From positions 1,240,001 to 1,304,000 of the forward strand of contig NJPS01000048.1 of NCBI GenBank assembly GCA_002946415.1: a stretch of 64,000 bases of DNA. The letters run 5' to 3'. The first letter of the stretch is position 1. The number at the start of each line of letters is the position of its first letter. The notes beneath the pieces were generated by a model, which saw nothing but the letters and a program-made list of their open reading frames with translations, was not told where the DNA came from and searched no databases. Positions 47,449-57,952 of this stretch are shown here, one piece after another. A program made the position numbers and the translations under genes. This stretch comes from Rutstroemia sp. NJR-2017a BVV2. Its lineage: Eukaryota; Ascomycota; Leotiomycetes; Helotiales; Rutstroemiaceae.

Positions 47449-48111
47449 CTGTAAATTCGGGAATGTTAGCGAACTCAGTCTATGTGGCAAACGTCTCAGC
47501 AGTAAACTCGTAGAAACAAAAGCGGCAAATGTCGCAAATTACAAGGCCGCCCAGAGAACAACTACAGTAAAAAGACCCGATCTTATGGGTTAGAAAATGT
47601 GTTCCCCATGTGAAGTAAACAGCGAGGCGGTATAGCAAGCTGGTAGTGGTCGTATGCGGGACGTTTGTTCCTCGCCACGCAAGAGCTAGCCGATTTTCTC
47701 CCCAAAATCGACATTAAGAGATATTCTAGCAAACGTTGGCCCATTACCATACACGGGCCTCAAGCAACTAGCTTGCAAATAGGTCCGCCAACACCGAAAG
47801 TAAAGATGGCAAAGCGGTAACTTTCGCGGAACACGCATCTCATCATAACGTTAAGAAATAATGACCCTTCAGCCCATGATGTCCCCCACAAAATGCTTAA
47901 AAATCAAAACCGTCCAGATAACAGGCAAAATCAAGGTAACCAAATCGCTAAGCCTCAACACCACCAAGAATATAAGGTAAAAGATAACCCACATTCCAGA
48001 GAACAGATTTGACATTTTGGATAGATTGCTGATTCAGGTTCGTCGTTTAAGAGTTCTTCTTTGTGTCAGAGGTGATTCGACTTTAGAGCGCAAATTGTCG
48101 ACGATTAAAGA
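47449..48111. other. Upstream region of MOB2
   Basis: The first MOB2 exon should lie here on the minus strand. An ATG-led frame near 47714 (MSILGRKSASS) and another near 47620 (MGNTFSNP) were looked at, but neither has a donor that joins the 47448 acceptor in the right phase with good signals. Confidence 0.4.
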
Positions 48112-48368
48112 TCATATGAGTCGTGGTTGTCTGAAGATCGATTGCTTCTTGATATTGAAAAAGGAATAGGAGATCCCCAAACATACAAAAGCCCAGGTAT
48201 TAAGAAGTAGTTAGCGGCGGCTTCTTCCTTCTTGATGTGTTTGACGTGTCCAATTGGATACGAAGCGAGGGCGGTGAGAAGCTTAAGCATGGCCATCTGG
48301 AGCCTCTCAGCCTTTCTGATCCTTTCCGGGTGATCGATGCTTATCGGAGTGCTCGCATTAAATTTCCT
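48112..48368 (-). CDS. Small hypothetical protein gene, 5' end unresolved
   Basis: An exon at 48187-48368 (minus) holds STPISIDHPERIRKAERLQM followed by AMLKLLTALASYPIGHVKHI and AAANYFLIPGLL. A 56-nt intron (48131-48186, GTATGT to TTCAG) joins it to a 19-nt last exon ending in LQPRLI and TGA at 48112-48114. Upstream, a GTGAGT donor near 48424 and a CCAG acceptor at 48369-48370 suggest another exon, which would run towards or into the LEO1 start on the opposite strand. I do not recognise the protein. The open frame without splicing ends only slightly later, at 48105, so the C-terminus is uncertain. Confidence 0.45.
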
Positions 48369-48521
48369 CTGGTTTAGTTCTCGCGGTCGTTTACTTAATA
48401 TTGTGACAGCAATTGTCACTCACCGTCACGGAAGTCACAACAGTTGCGCGAGCAGCATCAAAAAGCCCGGTATCTCCTCTCCAGACAGTACCGCAGCACC
48501 TTATTACGCGCCAGGCGGAGC

Positions 48522-49882
48522 ATGGCTTCAAATTCTGAAGATGATGTTATGGGCAACGTTTCCGATCTCGATGATGATCTTTTCGGAGATGAAGCTGAGG
48601 AGGAGCCTCCAAAACCAAGAGAGTTGAGCGATGAGGAATTGGATTCAGGAGACGATGAGGGACGCGACGATAGACTACCAGAAAAAGAAATCGCGGAAGA
48701 ACACGACGAAGACTCTACCCGTGATGCGCGCATTCTTGAAGCCGACATCTTCAGACATCCCATACCGAAGCCGTCTGACGGACAGGTAATCAATCGGGTT
48801 TTCGGTTCAAGAGCGCAATGCTAATTTTCGACCAGTTCAATACCTTGCGCCTACCCAAATTCTTTGGCATTGAGCCACGAGCCTATGATCCCAAAACCTT
48901 TGAAATACCCGTCAGTGACCATCACGGAACTACTCAATCTGCGAATTTTTCTGCCAATGCTGTAGCTGCATCAACAATTCGCTACCGCAAAAACTCTTCG
49001 GGAAAGCTCGAGAGCAACACCAACATATACAAATGGAGTGATGGAACTGTAACTATAGCCATTGGCGACCAGCATTATGAACTACAGACGAAACCACTTG
49101 CGCCGCCTCGAGACAGCAAAACATACAGCGAGGTTCAAGATTCGCACTACTACATGGCATCCCCTTCCGTTGCGTCTCAAATTCTAGTCCTTGTTGGGCA
49201 CATGAACAACGAGTATACGGTTCGGCCGAACAAAGACATCGAAGATGATGCTCTAGAGAGATTAAGGAAGAATTTAGCTGCCGCCACTAGAGGCGGTCAG
49301 AAGGGCGATGAAAAGAGTGGACCAGAAATGATTATGGATACTCAAGACCCCGAATTACAGAAGAAACGTGCTGAGTTAGCAGAGAAGGAACGTATGAGGG
49401 CTCAGCGCCGCCGCGAAACTCAAGCCGAGAAAGCAAGCCTACCAGTTGGGCGCCGAGCACCAGCTGGGGGACTGAACATTGATGATTTGGAAGGCCGCTC
49501 TGGTAGGCGTACTACGGGTACTGGGCGCAAACCTTCGGGAGCAAAGCGTCCTCGTCGCAGGCCTGAATATGACTCGGATGACGACCTACCTCGTGGACGA
49601 AACAGGGAAGACGAATACGACAAGGAGGATGATTTCCTTGCTTCTAGTGATGAAGAACTGGAAGTTGGTGACGATGACGACGATGAAGAAATCCTCGAGG
49701 AGAGCGAAGACGAAGCACCAAGATCCAAAAAGCAAAAGACTTCTAAGCCAGAGGAGACAAGCGATGCTGATGCTGACGCAGAGGCTGATCTGGATGACGA
49801 TGAGGCACTTCAAGCTCCACACGCTGACGGCGGCGGAAACCGTAGAAAGCGCAATATCATCGAGGATGATGACGATGAATGA
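48522..49882 (+). CDS. LEO1: Leo1, Paf1 transcription elongation complex subunit
   Basis: Two exons, 48522-48785 and 48836-49882, give 436 residues. The first exon is strongly acidic (MASNSEDDVMGNVSDLDDDL). The conserved Leo1 core lies across and after the 50-nt intron: FRHPIPKPSDGQ, FNTLRLPKFFGIEPRAYDPK, NTNIYKWSDGTVTIAIGDQH, YYMASPSVASQILVLVGHMN. A coiled, basic stretch (AELAEKERMRAQRRRETQAE) precedes an acidic tail ending in IIEDDDDE. Leo1 with Paf1, Ctr9, Cdc73 and Rtf1 travels with RNA polymerase II and supports H2B ubiquitylation and H3K4/K36 methylation. Length matches yeast Leo1 (464). Confidence 0.95.
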
Positions 49883-50451
49883 GCTGTTTTCGTATAGGAC
49901 AGCACCTATTATAAGCTCCAAGCTTCTACAGCGATGTTGGCCTTTCAAACTGCTTTCCGGTCTAATCCATAAGGCGTTTACATCAAAATTGTACAATAAT
50001 AGATTTTTTATGCAGACGGGCATACGCTATATGGCAGCATTTCTCAGATGCGCATATGCTCTTTCATTAATGCGCAACTCATTAAATCACTCTAGTATCT
50101 TTGGATAAACACCTAAGAACGGAGTAGATATTGAGGATTGTAGAAACGTGTAAAACCTCGTAGACTTCGCGAATTCGTGACAAGTTCGAATGTTGACATT
50201 GACTCCTAGAATTGTCCCTCTCAGTACTCTATTAGACGCTTAAAATCCATATTTGTTTATGTTGTGAACTCCACTCGAGCATGTCAATTGGTTGAAGCTC
50301 AATCCCAGAAAATCCGGGGAACCATCACATGCTAAACCTCCCGGCCTTTATGTCAACTTCCGCTCTTTCACAAAGACGATTCATATCCTATCGACAGACT
50401 TCATAAAAGCCATGTAGTTTACACCCGTCTCAGCTTTGTGCCATACGCAAA
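49883..50451. other. Intergenic stretch
   Basis: 3' flank of LEO1 and promoter of the patatin-like gene. Nothing else is seen. Confidence 0.5.
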
Positions 50452-52337
50452 ATGACGGGAATCATATCTGCCATCTGGAGCATGCTCCTGGAAGTAATTT
50501 TCTTCTGGCAACGAGTAAGTGCCTGCTCAAACAAAAGACTACCTAGATATTCTCGAGGCGGGGAACGCGGCTAATTATTCACTCAATGGAAACAGAGATT
50601 CATCAAATGGTGGACACGCAGAAAGCCTGTTGAAATCTGGTTCGATATCCTTAGAGATGCTCAAACGTACGAAGAATGGGAAGAAGCTGCCTTTCAATTG
50701 GATGTTCTGTTGGGAAATGATTTATGGTTTGTTGTCATCATCAATTGCACCCCGTCGACGAAGCAATGTTAACAAGATCTGATTGAACAAAGGCGTCAAA
50801 ATCCTACGTCGAAATACTACGATTATCGGCTCATTCACGAAAGACTTCAGTCAATTATCGTTGCTCGAGAGGAAGGGGATATTCTCGGCCTGGTCAATCT
50901 GCTACGCTCAGGTCTCGTCCGTAATCTGGGCAATATATCCGCACCCCGTCTTTTTAATCGCGCATTCGCCGGCACAAAACTGTTGATCGAAGATTATATC
51001 ACCCAGGTTGCGCAGGCCGTGGCAGATGTGACGCAATTACCTACAACGCCGGGCGCAGATGGGAAAGTGAATGGCAGTGTGGTGGGATTCAGTAGTCAGG
51101 CAAAATTGGACCTCCTTCATGATACTAGGCAGGCTTTTGGAAGAAGCACGTTGGTTTTACAAGGTGGCGCGATCTTTGGTCTGTGCCATTTAGGAGTTGT
51201 GAAAGCGTTATTCAACAGGGGTTTGTTGCCTCGAATAGTGACCGGTACGGCGACAGGAGCTTTGATCGCAGCGCTGGTGGGGATTCATACTGAGGACGAG
51301 CTTCCTAGATTTCTGAATGGGGAGAGTATCGATTTGACTGCCTTTGCGGTGAAGGATAGAGCTGGGGCAAAAGAAAATGGCACCGGGTGGTGGGAAACAT
51401 TGTCAAGAAGAGTTAGGAGATTCTACCGCGAAGGATACTTTTTAGATGTGAAAGTACTTGAGGAATGCGTAAGAGCAAATGTTGGAGATCTGACGTTCGA
51501 AGAAGCCTACACGAGGACAAAGAGGGTGCTCAATATCACAGTCGCGACCACCGGAAGAGGGGGTGTTCCCAATCTTCTCAACTATCTCACAGCGCCTAAT
51601 GTGGTAAGTGTTACTCTTAGAGACTTGGACGACGTGCTGACACCCTCTAGTTGATATGGTCCGCCGCGCTTGCATCTAATGCCTCTTCTCCCTCTCTTTA
51701 TGGCCGCTCCATAACACTAAAATGTAAAGATCCCAGCGGAGCTATTGTCCCCTGGTCAGCTGCCACCGACACCACCTTCCGTCCCTGGACTCATGCATCC
51801 TACACTGACCGAGACTCGCCCCTCTCCCGCATCGCCGAGCTCTTCAACGTGAACCACTTCATCGTATCTCAAGCACGTCCCTATCTTGTTCCTTTCCTCC
51901 AATCCGACATGCACGGACCGTCTCGTCTCTACACTCGCGGCGGACGCACTTCATTGACTGGAGGACTACTTCGACTGATAACCATGGAGATCCATCATCG
52001 TTTACAACAACTTGACTCACTACAGCTACTTCCACTGAGTATCAGAAGGTTCCTCGTAGATGAACATATTCCTGCGGCCTCTGTGACGTTAGTTCCCGTG
52101 TTGTCAGCTGGAGATTTCGTCCGCTTGTTGGAGACGCCTACCCAGGAGAGTCTGGATTATTGGATTTTGAGAGGTGAGAGAAGTGTTTGGCCTGCAGTCG
52201 GCGCCCTGAAAGTCCGGTGTGCCGTCGAGACGGAATTGGATAGGGGCTATCAGATTGTGAGGAGAAGGAAAGCAGGGGGACTGAGAAGAAGAGGAAGCGT
52301 ACCCGCTAATGGAGAACATAACGGAAAGAATATGTAA
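50452..52337 (+). CDS. Patatin-like (Tgl3/4/5-type) protein lacking the catalytic residues
   Basis: Exons 50452-50514, 50596-50726, 50793-51603 and 51651-52337 give 563 residues. The N-terminus MTGIISAIWSMLLEVIFFWQ is a likely membrane-associated helix. The DUF3336 region includes TYEEWEEAAFQLDVLLGNDL and SKYYDYRLIHERL. The patatin fold is visible: STLVLQGGAIFGLCHLGVVK is the glycine-rich loop. The nucleophile motif G-x-S-x-G is GTATG at residues 216-220, with Ala in place of Ser. Near the expected DG dyad the sequence is FRPWTHASYTDRDSPLSRIA with no DG. ELFNVNHFIVSQARPYLVPF and FLQSDMHGPSRL follow as in fungal family members. Yeast relatives are lipid-droplet triacylglycerol lipases; this protein is probably a non-catalytic or altered relative. 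Confidence 0.9.
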
Positions 52338-52638
52338 GGCATACTAGTGGTTAAGCGAAAGTAACGACAGCAAAAGTATGGGACGAATATGGGCAATGGG
52401 TAATAATTACTTCTAGCACTGGCGTTTTGTACTAATCTTTATATATGGGCGGCGTTTTCGAAGGAGGGTTCATGTTGAACATAAGGTTGCACATTTGTAT
52501 GTATAATTTTAGTTTGGCTTATATTTTGATAGCATATGTATGATATTCATGCTCTATACTAGATTAATGTATAATGAGACGATGGACTAAAAGGTGGCAT
52601 GGTCATAATTTTATAGTTGTATACATAATACATGGGAA
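52338..52638. other. Short convergent 3' flank
   Basis: 3' flanks of the patatin-like gene and the SR140-like gene. AT-rich; nothing else is seen. Confidence 0.5.
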
Positions 52639-55011
52639 TTATTCATCATCCGAATCCGCAAACATATCTACTGCTCTTGGCCTAGCCCTTCGCTGCGGTT
52701 TTCCTTCCATGGGTATATTCTCACCTTCTTTGGGGTCTGTTGCAGTATCAGGAGGAGGTGGTTCGTAAGGCTCTCCATCGTCCTGCATTGGCTCTCCATC
52801 CGCCTCGCCAACATCCTCTGCCATAGGCTCACCATCTACGTCATCATCCTCTTCCATTGGGACGCCATCCACATCTTCGTCGTCCTCAGCCATAGGTTCT
52901 CCATCTACATCTTCATCATCCTCTCCCGCCTTCATGTCCAATATAGGCGCCACAGCAGGGGCCACCTCAACAGCCTTCCATTTACTCTTCTCTTTATTTT
53001 GCACCTCTTTAGCTTTTTTTTCCGCTTCCTTAACTTCTTCGGGTAGCATTGGTGGTTCCTTGAACACCCTAGTAAACTCGTCTTGACTTTCCTGCGGAAA
53101 GACACACCATCCTTCCCATAATCCTAACACATTCCCTACACTTCTCTTCCACTTCTCCGCTCTCAATCTCCCCCACTTCATCTTCCTTTCCATTCTACCG
53201 AGTCCTTGGAAAGTTTTACGCTTCCTCATTTCTTGCTCAAATAGTTGTCGATAGCGCCACGCTTGGCGGACACCACTCGTGGAACTACTTGACAAGATGT
53301 CGGAAATAAGATACAGACCTATAAGTGATGCGGAGCTGGTATCTTCTTCCTCGGTACCGTCTTCATTGTCGTCACCGCTCGTGTCTTTCTCCTTTTTACG
53401 ATCAGGGTTTGCAGATGTGTAGGCAAATGGTTTCTCGACGTTTGCAACCAGAGCGGAAACAACTTCATCGGCTCCTCGACCTGCGTGAGAAATTGCAAAG
53501 GCAGTCACTCGTGCCACGTCTCCTTTGCGCAGCTTGCCGGTACTGGTAGGTAGTCGAGATAGTAGATGTGTGAGCTTGGCCTTTTCCAAAGGATTTAAAT
53601 ATGCTTTTCCCTCGTCATTGAGCGTACTTGGATCGATTGGTGGCCGACGGGCACCTTCATCACCCGAATCGTCTTCATCAGAGGAATTGTATTCAGATTC
53701 GGATACAAATTCTTCGAGCCGAGTTGTATACTCGTAGGCTAATGGCTGGTCTGGCTGTTTCCAGGCAGAAGAACCTTCGAACAGTGGAAGGTATTTGCCT
53801 TGACCCCTCCGCGATTGTGAACCCGTAAGAACTTCCCAAAGTCGCCATCGGTACCAAACACCACCTGTACTTCGCGAATCCCATAACCAAGCCCACTTCT
53901 CCTCTCGCTGCACGGAAGGTCGCGACATCAGTAAAGCTTCAAACTCTGGACCATGAGTGAGCAGTGATTCGATGGTCTTATGTATAAGCTTCAACTCCTT
54001 GATGTCTTGTGGAGGCTGCACGGGCACAAACAATGTTGAACGACTCAACTGTGGAGTTGAACTGTAGGAAGACGGCGGAGCAAAACCTCCTCGGTGAGGC
54101 GGAGGGGCATGTCCACGACCGGCTGGTGGGTTGACTGGTTTGGCACCGAAAGGTTGCGAAGTTGCAGTTCCTCCAAGACTAGAAACCTGCGTTGTGCTGG
54201 AGATTGCAGCTGAAGATAGATGTCTGTGCAAATTTAAGTAGTATCCAAAGCCTAGATATTTGTTCTGCAGAGTGTTCACAGTCGTATCGATGTCGTTGGC
54301 GGGTGTGTCCTTTGCCAAAGTAACAATCGCAGACATCGATTTTCTCTCCATATTGGATGTCGGCCCAGAAGGTGGTATAATCCGAATAGCATCAACAGTT
54401 AGGTTGTTGGGAAGTAATGCTTTTATAACAGCGGGCGAAGTTCCAGGAGGCAACGAAGCCAGGCGTAGAGTGGGTTTAGCCACGGCTCTTTCTTCTTCTC
54501 TTCTGCTGCTGGTCTTTTCATCTTCGTCGTCTGAAGTTTTGAGAGCTTTCAATGCTGGGCCGTCATTGTCATAATCGTCAAATGCGAGTAATCCTCTATC
54601 GTCTTTGCGCGATGCGCCTTGCGCAAAACCGTCAAATGTCCTTTTCCTAGGCCCAGTCATACCGCCTATATTTCCTGGTAAGGATCCTAAGCTTCCCGGA
54701 CCACTGCTCATACCCATTCCTCCTCGCGACATATATCCTCCTCTGTTGTTTCCCATGCCCATACCCCCTCTGCCGAAATGTCTCCCTCCTCCCATGCCGC
54801 CTGTTCCACCACTGCCCACCGGAAATCCACCATTGTCATCATCATCGTCGAAGCTTTTTACGAAGTCCTCGTAGACAGCCTTTGTCTCTGCCTCCTCCTT
54901 CAATCTCTTAGCTTCTGCATCTGCCCTCTGCCGTTCGAATAATGATTTCCTGGTAGGAGCTTGTAATTTGTTCGACACGTCAGGAAATTCGAGAATCTTC
55001 TTGGAACTCAT
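52639..55011 (-). CDS. SR140/U2SURP-like splicing factor
   Basis: A single exon of 790 residues from an ATG at 55011. MSSKKILEFPDVSNKLQAPT and a charged helix (RQRADAEAKRLKEEAETKAV) lead to a Gly/Met-rich stretch. An RRM-like part follows (LRLASLPPGTSPAVIKALLP to KYLGFGYYLNLHRHL). A SURP domain reads LIHKTIESLLTHGPEFEALL. A CID-type helical domain is present (KAKLTHLLSRLPTSTGKLRK, then ASLIGLYLISDILSSSSTSG). This order matches the U2 snRNP-associated SURP protein SR140. The C-terminus carries tandem acidic repeats of the form DEDVDGEPMAED, about four copies at 52790-52920, and ends in DMFADSDDE. It is expected in the nucleus, in U2 snRNP recruitment. Confidence 0.9.
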   Translation of the reverse strand: MSSKKILEFPDVSNKLQAPTRKSLFERQRADAEAKRLKEEAETKAVYEDFVKSFDDDDDNGGFPVGSGGTGGMGGGRHFGRGGMGMGNNRGGYMSRGGMGMSSGPGSLGSLPGNIGGMTGPRKRTFDGFAQGASRKDDRGLLAFDDYDNDGPALKALKTSDDEDEKTSSRREEERAVAKPTLRLASLPPGTSPAVIKALLPNNLTVDAIRIIPPSGPTSNMERKSMSAIVTLAKDTPANDIDTTVNTLQNKYLGFGYYLNLHRHLSSAAISSTTQVSSLGGTATSQPFGAKPVNPPAGRGHAPPPHRGGFAPPSSYSSTPQLSRSTLFVPVQPPQDIKELKLIHKTIESLLTHGPEFEALLMSRPSVQREEKWAWLWDSRSTGGVWYRWRLWEVLTGSQSRRGQGKYLPLFEGSSAWKQPDQPLAYEYTTRLEEFVSESEYNSSDEDDSGDEGARRPPIDPSTLNDEGKAYLNPLEKAKLTHLLSRLPTSTGKLRKGDVARVTAFAISHAGRGADEVVSALVANVEKPFAYTSANPDRKKEKDTSGDDNEDGTEEEDTSSASLIGLYLISDILSSSSTSGVRQAWRYRQLFEQEMRKRKTFQGLGRMERKMKWGRLRAEKWKRSVGNVLGLWEGWCVFPQESQDEFTRVFKEPPMLPEEVKEAEKKAKEVQNKEKSKWKAVEVAPAVAPILDMKAGEDDEDVDGEPMAEDDEDVDGVPMEEDDDVDGEPMAEDVGEADGEPMQDDGEPYEPPPPDTATDPKEGENIPMEGKPQRRARPRAVDMFADSDDE

Positions 55012-55338
55012 GTTCGCCGTCTGTTATCGCTATCACCGTGTTCGTTACACAGGGATTCTACGAGCAGTTGTCAATGCAATCATCATTCGTAATAGTTGTG
55101 GAAAGCTTGAGGAACGCCGCGACGAGGCTATGGACGTGTTTGATTGGCCAACTATCTGTACTAGCTCTCGATAGCTTTTTGCTTAGTAATCCTCACAACC
55201 TCTACGCAAAGCTCTCGCGCCGACAAGTACTTCATTCGTACTCAAAAAACCATTTCTTGGAGCGAATTTATTTCTCGATCATGCATTATAATTCTGGCTA
55301 ATTACTAGCACTTACTTCTAAATTTGCCCACCACACCA

Positions 55339-57378
55339 CTACAGGTGCACTTCAATAATCGGGCCCTTCCACTCATGTCTCCCTCGCACCAGATAGTACA
55401 GCACACTGAATATCATCACGGATCCTGTGACCAGAGAACTATAGTTCATCGTTGCTGCTGTTACGGGTATTACAGGTGGCCAAAAGCTGAAGAATAGTAT
55501 GATTGTCAGATAAACGATGGCAAACGTGTTGTTGAGAATCCCAAACAATCCAGGTATATGCCATGGTCCTAGATATCATAATGTGTTAGTTTTGCAACAA
55601 CATATAGGGGACTTGAAATCAGAGGTGCAAGGGTGGCTGCTCTTGGAAGAATTTTGGCCTACCCCATATTAATTGAGCTCCTGCGGTATTGACAATTATT
55701 GGTCTGTCAGAATTGTTCGATGATACTTCTTGGAATCCTCCTGTCGTTCGACGGTAAAGCAGAAGAACAGCACAGATTAAGTATGATGTGTAAAGGCCTG
55801 CTACGGAAAGAGATATGATATTGTTAAAAGCTGTTGCTGATCCGATGTTGATCAATGCGAGAAGGCATGAGACTATGGTAGTAATGGCGATTGACCATAA
55901 GGGAATTGTAGTGCTGGGGTTGACCTAAAAGATATATATATGTCAGCTGCTCGAACAACTTTCCGTGTTCCAAGCGGATTAGTCCTTGGGGCTGGATGAA
56001 TCCAACTCACTTGTTGAAGAGTTCTCCAGCCGGGCAAACCACGATCCCTCGCAAATGCCCAGAACATCCGAGAGGTAGAAGCCAAAATGCCGACAGTAGC
56101 ACATAGAGCTAGGATAGTGACTATGGAGGCCATTGTCGCAGCACCGCTGACTGATTGAGTTGCCTGGAGGAATATCTCCATGAATGGATAACCTGTGTTA
56201 GTTCCCAGCACGTTGTCAACATTGCCAATGCAGAAAAGTAACGCGACGACCATGGCAAATCCTAGGCTTCCATTGATTACAACGCTCAACATAATGGATC
56301 GAGGCACGACGATTGATGGATTGCGGATTTCCTCGGACATCTGTAAAGCGCGTTAATTCAACGTACATGCATTGCTGGTTTCGGAAGCGTGGCACTTACA
56401 TGAAATGCTCCATCCGCACCTAGCCATTGTTAGTTCTTTCCAGACTGTGCATTCAAGGGACTGCTTACCGACGAAAGCAAAGACATTCCCAATTAAGCCG
56501 ACGAAGAATGAAACGCCTTGAGTCGGCCACCCTCCCCCATTCAGCCATACAGTGAAGACATTCTCGGCCGTGTCGTGCGGCGCGAGTATGATTAGTGGAA
56601 TTAGGATCACAAAGAACCCCAAGATATGCAACACCAGTATCAACCCCTCGAATTTTGGCAGCAAGCTACTGACAATCGCGTTAATGAACACAGCAAAGAA
56701 TATAACCGACCAGTAGAGCAAAGTTCCTTGCCATGCTTTAGGTTCATAACTCGGTACCGTCAAAGCAATAAGCCCTTGGATAAGTGTGCCGGTAAGGTAC
56801 CCTCCTGAAGCCACTGCTCCTTGCCAGCCTCCGACCGTCAACCACCCCGTTATATAACTTAGGAACTTCGAGCACGATGGTGGAGCAAGCATGGACACCC
56901 AATGGTACTGCCCACCAGATGTTGGAGCCATTGATACAAGTTCGGAGAGAGTAGAGAACACAGAGAGGTTGCCAACCCATATTAGAAGAAAGCCATATAC
57001 AATTCCGGCAGGGCCACCATTTTGCAGGCCACTTAAGAAGAGAATGAGACTTCCTTCCCAAGTGATGAGGACAGTGCAGCTGAAACCCAATATTGACATA
57101 AATCCGAAGTTCCTCTAGTACATATAATCCATTAGCGACAGATGCGAACGCATTGCGGTAACCATGACAAGAGGAGCATAGGTAGAGCGAGGAGAAAATT
57201 CTAATCATCGATAGGGAAAAGATTAAAACCAAGAACGAACCTTAAGAACTGGTTTCTTTCCTAATCGTGCCAATTCATTCCGATCTCTGCTGTCACTGAG
57301 ATGTCGTGCTGCACCATTATTCTCGAGTGGGCCGAGCTCCACAACCCCCGTCTCTTGGCCCTTCGTGCTGAAAGCCAT
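55339..57378 (-). CDS. Amino acid/GABA permease-type transporter
   Basis: Six exons, 57241-57378, 56469-57114, 56400-56419, 56011-56340, 55663-55924 and 55339-55568, give 541 residues. Exon 3 is only 20 nt and encodes GADGAFH across its borders; without it the frame is lost. The signature region of the amino acid/choline transporter (ACT) branch of the APC superfamily is present: FGFMSILGFSCTVLITWEG, GGPAGIVYGFLLIWVGNLSV, MAPTSGGQYHWVSMLAPPS and MSEEIRNPSIVVPRSIMLS. About twelve membrane spans can be counted. ASTSRMFWAFARDRGLPGW and VNPSTTIPLWSIAITTIVS are also typical. Yeast Uga4 (GABA) is a relative; the substrate cannot be told from the sequence. Cytosolic N-terminal tail of about 45 residues. 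Confidence 0.93.
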
Positions 57379-57952
57379 TGTCCGCGAAGAGAAGCAACTT
57401 TGCGATTCTGAGTCCGAAGTCTCGGTGATGATATTATGTTGCTTTTGAGTCAATTGCAGGAACTCAAAGACTTCTCCCCTTTAAGTGAAAATACTTATTG
57501 TGACTTGTGAAAAGTCAAACGGTCAACACAAAAAGCATTAGGTTCGTGAAACAGGGCTGCTTCAAGAAAAGGGAAAAGGAAGGAAGAAAGCGAGATGGAA
57601 GGAGTTCTTCGATGAACGATATCTATTTCGGTCTAGCCAAGTGTTAAATTGTTACAGTAATTGCAAGGGGTTGCATGAATTGGATGCACTCCATGTGCTT
57701 GTGTTCATACTTTGGTGGCGTTTGGATGTCGTTCAATTTGCCATTCTGCACAACATGAAGTGAATCAGCACTACTGCCTACCCTAACATGTGCAGGGTCG
57801 AGTCGGATATGACCCGGGAGGAGTCCAGGGAAAGGAAGGTACGCTCCTTCCACTTTCAAACTTAAGCAGAACGAAAGATACAGCCAAACGCCTATCTACG
57901 GATTAAGCATTCATAAATTCGTATTATGCATTATATACAGAAGAGACGGAGG
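57379..57952. other. Intergenic stretch
   Basis: Promoter of the permease gene and 3' flank of the rhodopsin-like gene. No other feature is seen. Confidence 0.5.

Noticed and set aside
48458..48793. Minus-strand open frame antisense to LEO1 exon 1, rich in Ser
   Set aside because: It mirrors the acidic codons of LEO1 and has no motif of its own. The short segment MLRLARNKVLRYCLERRYRA could be a start for the small gene, but no splice joins it.
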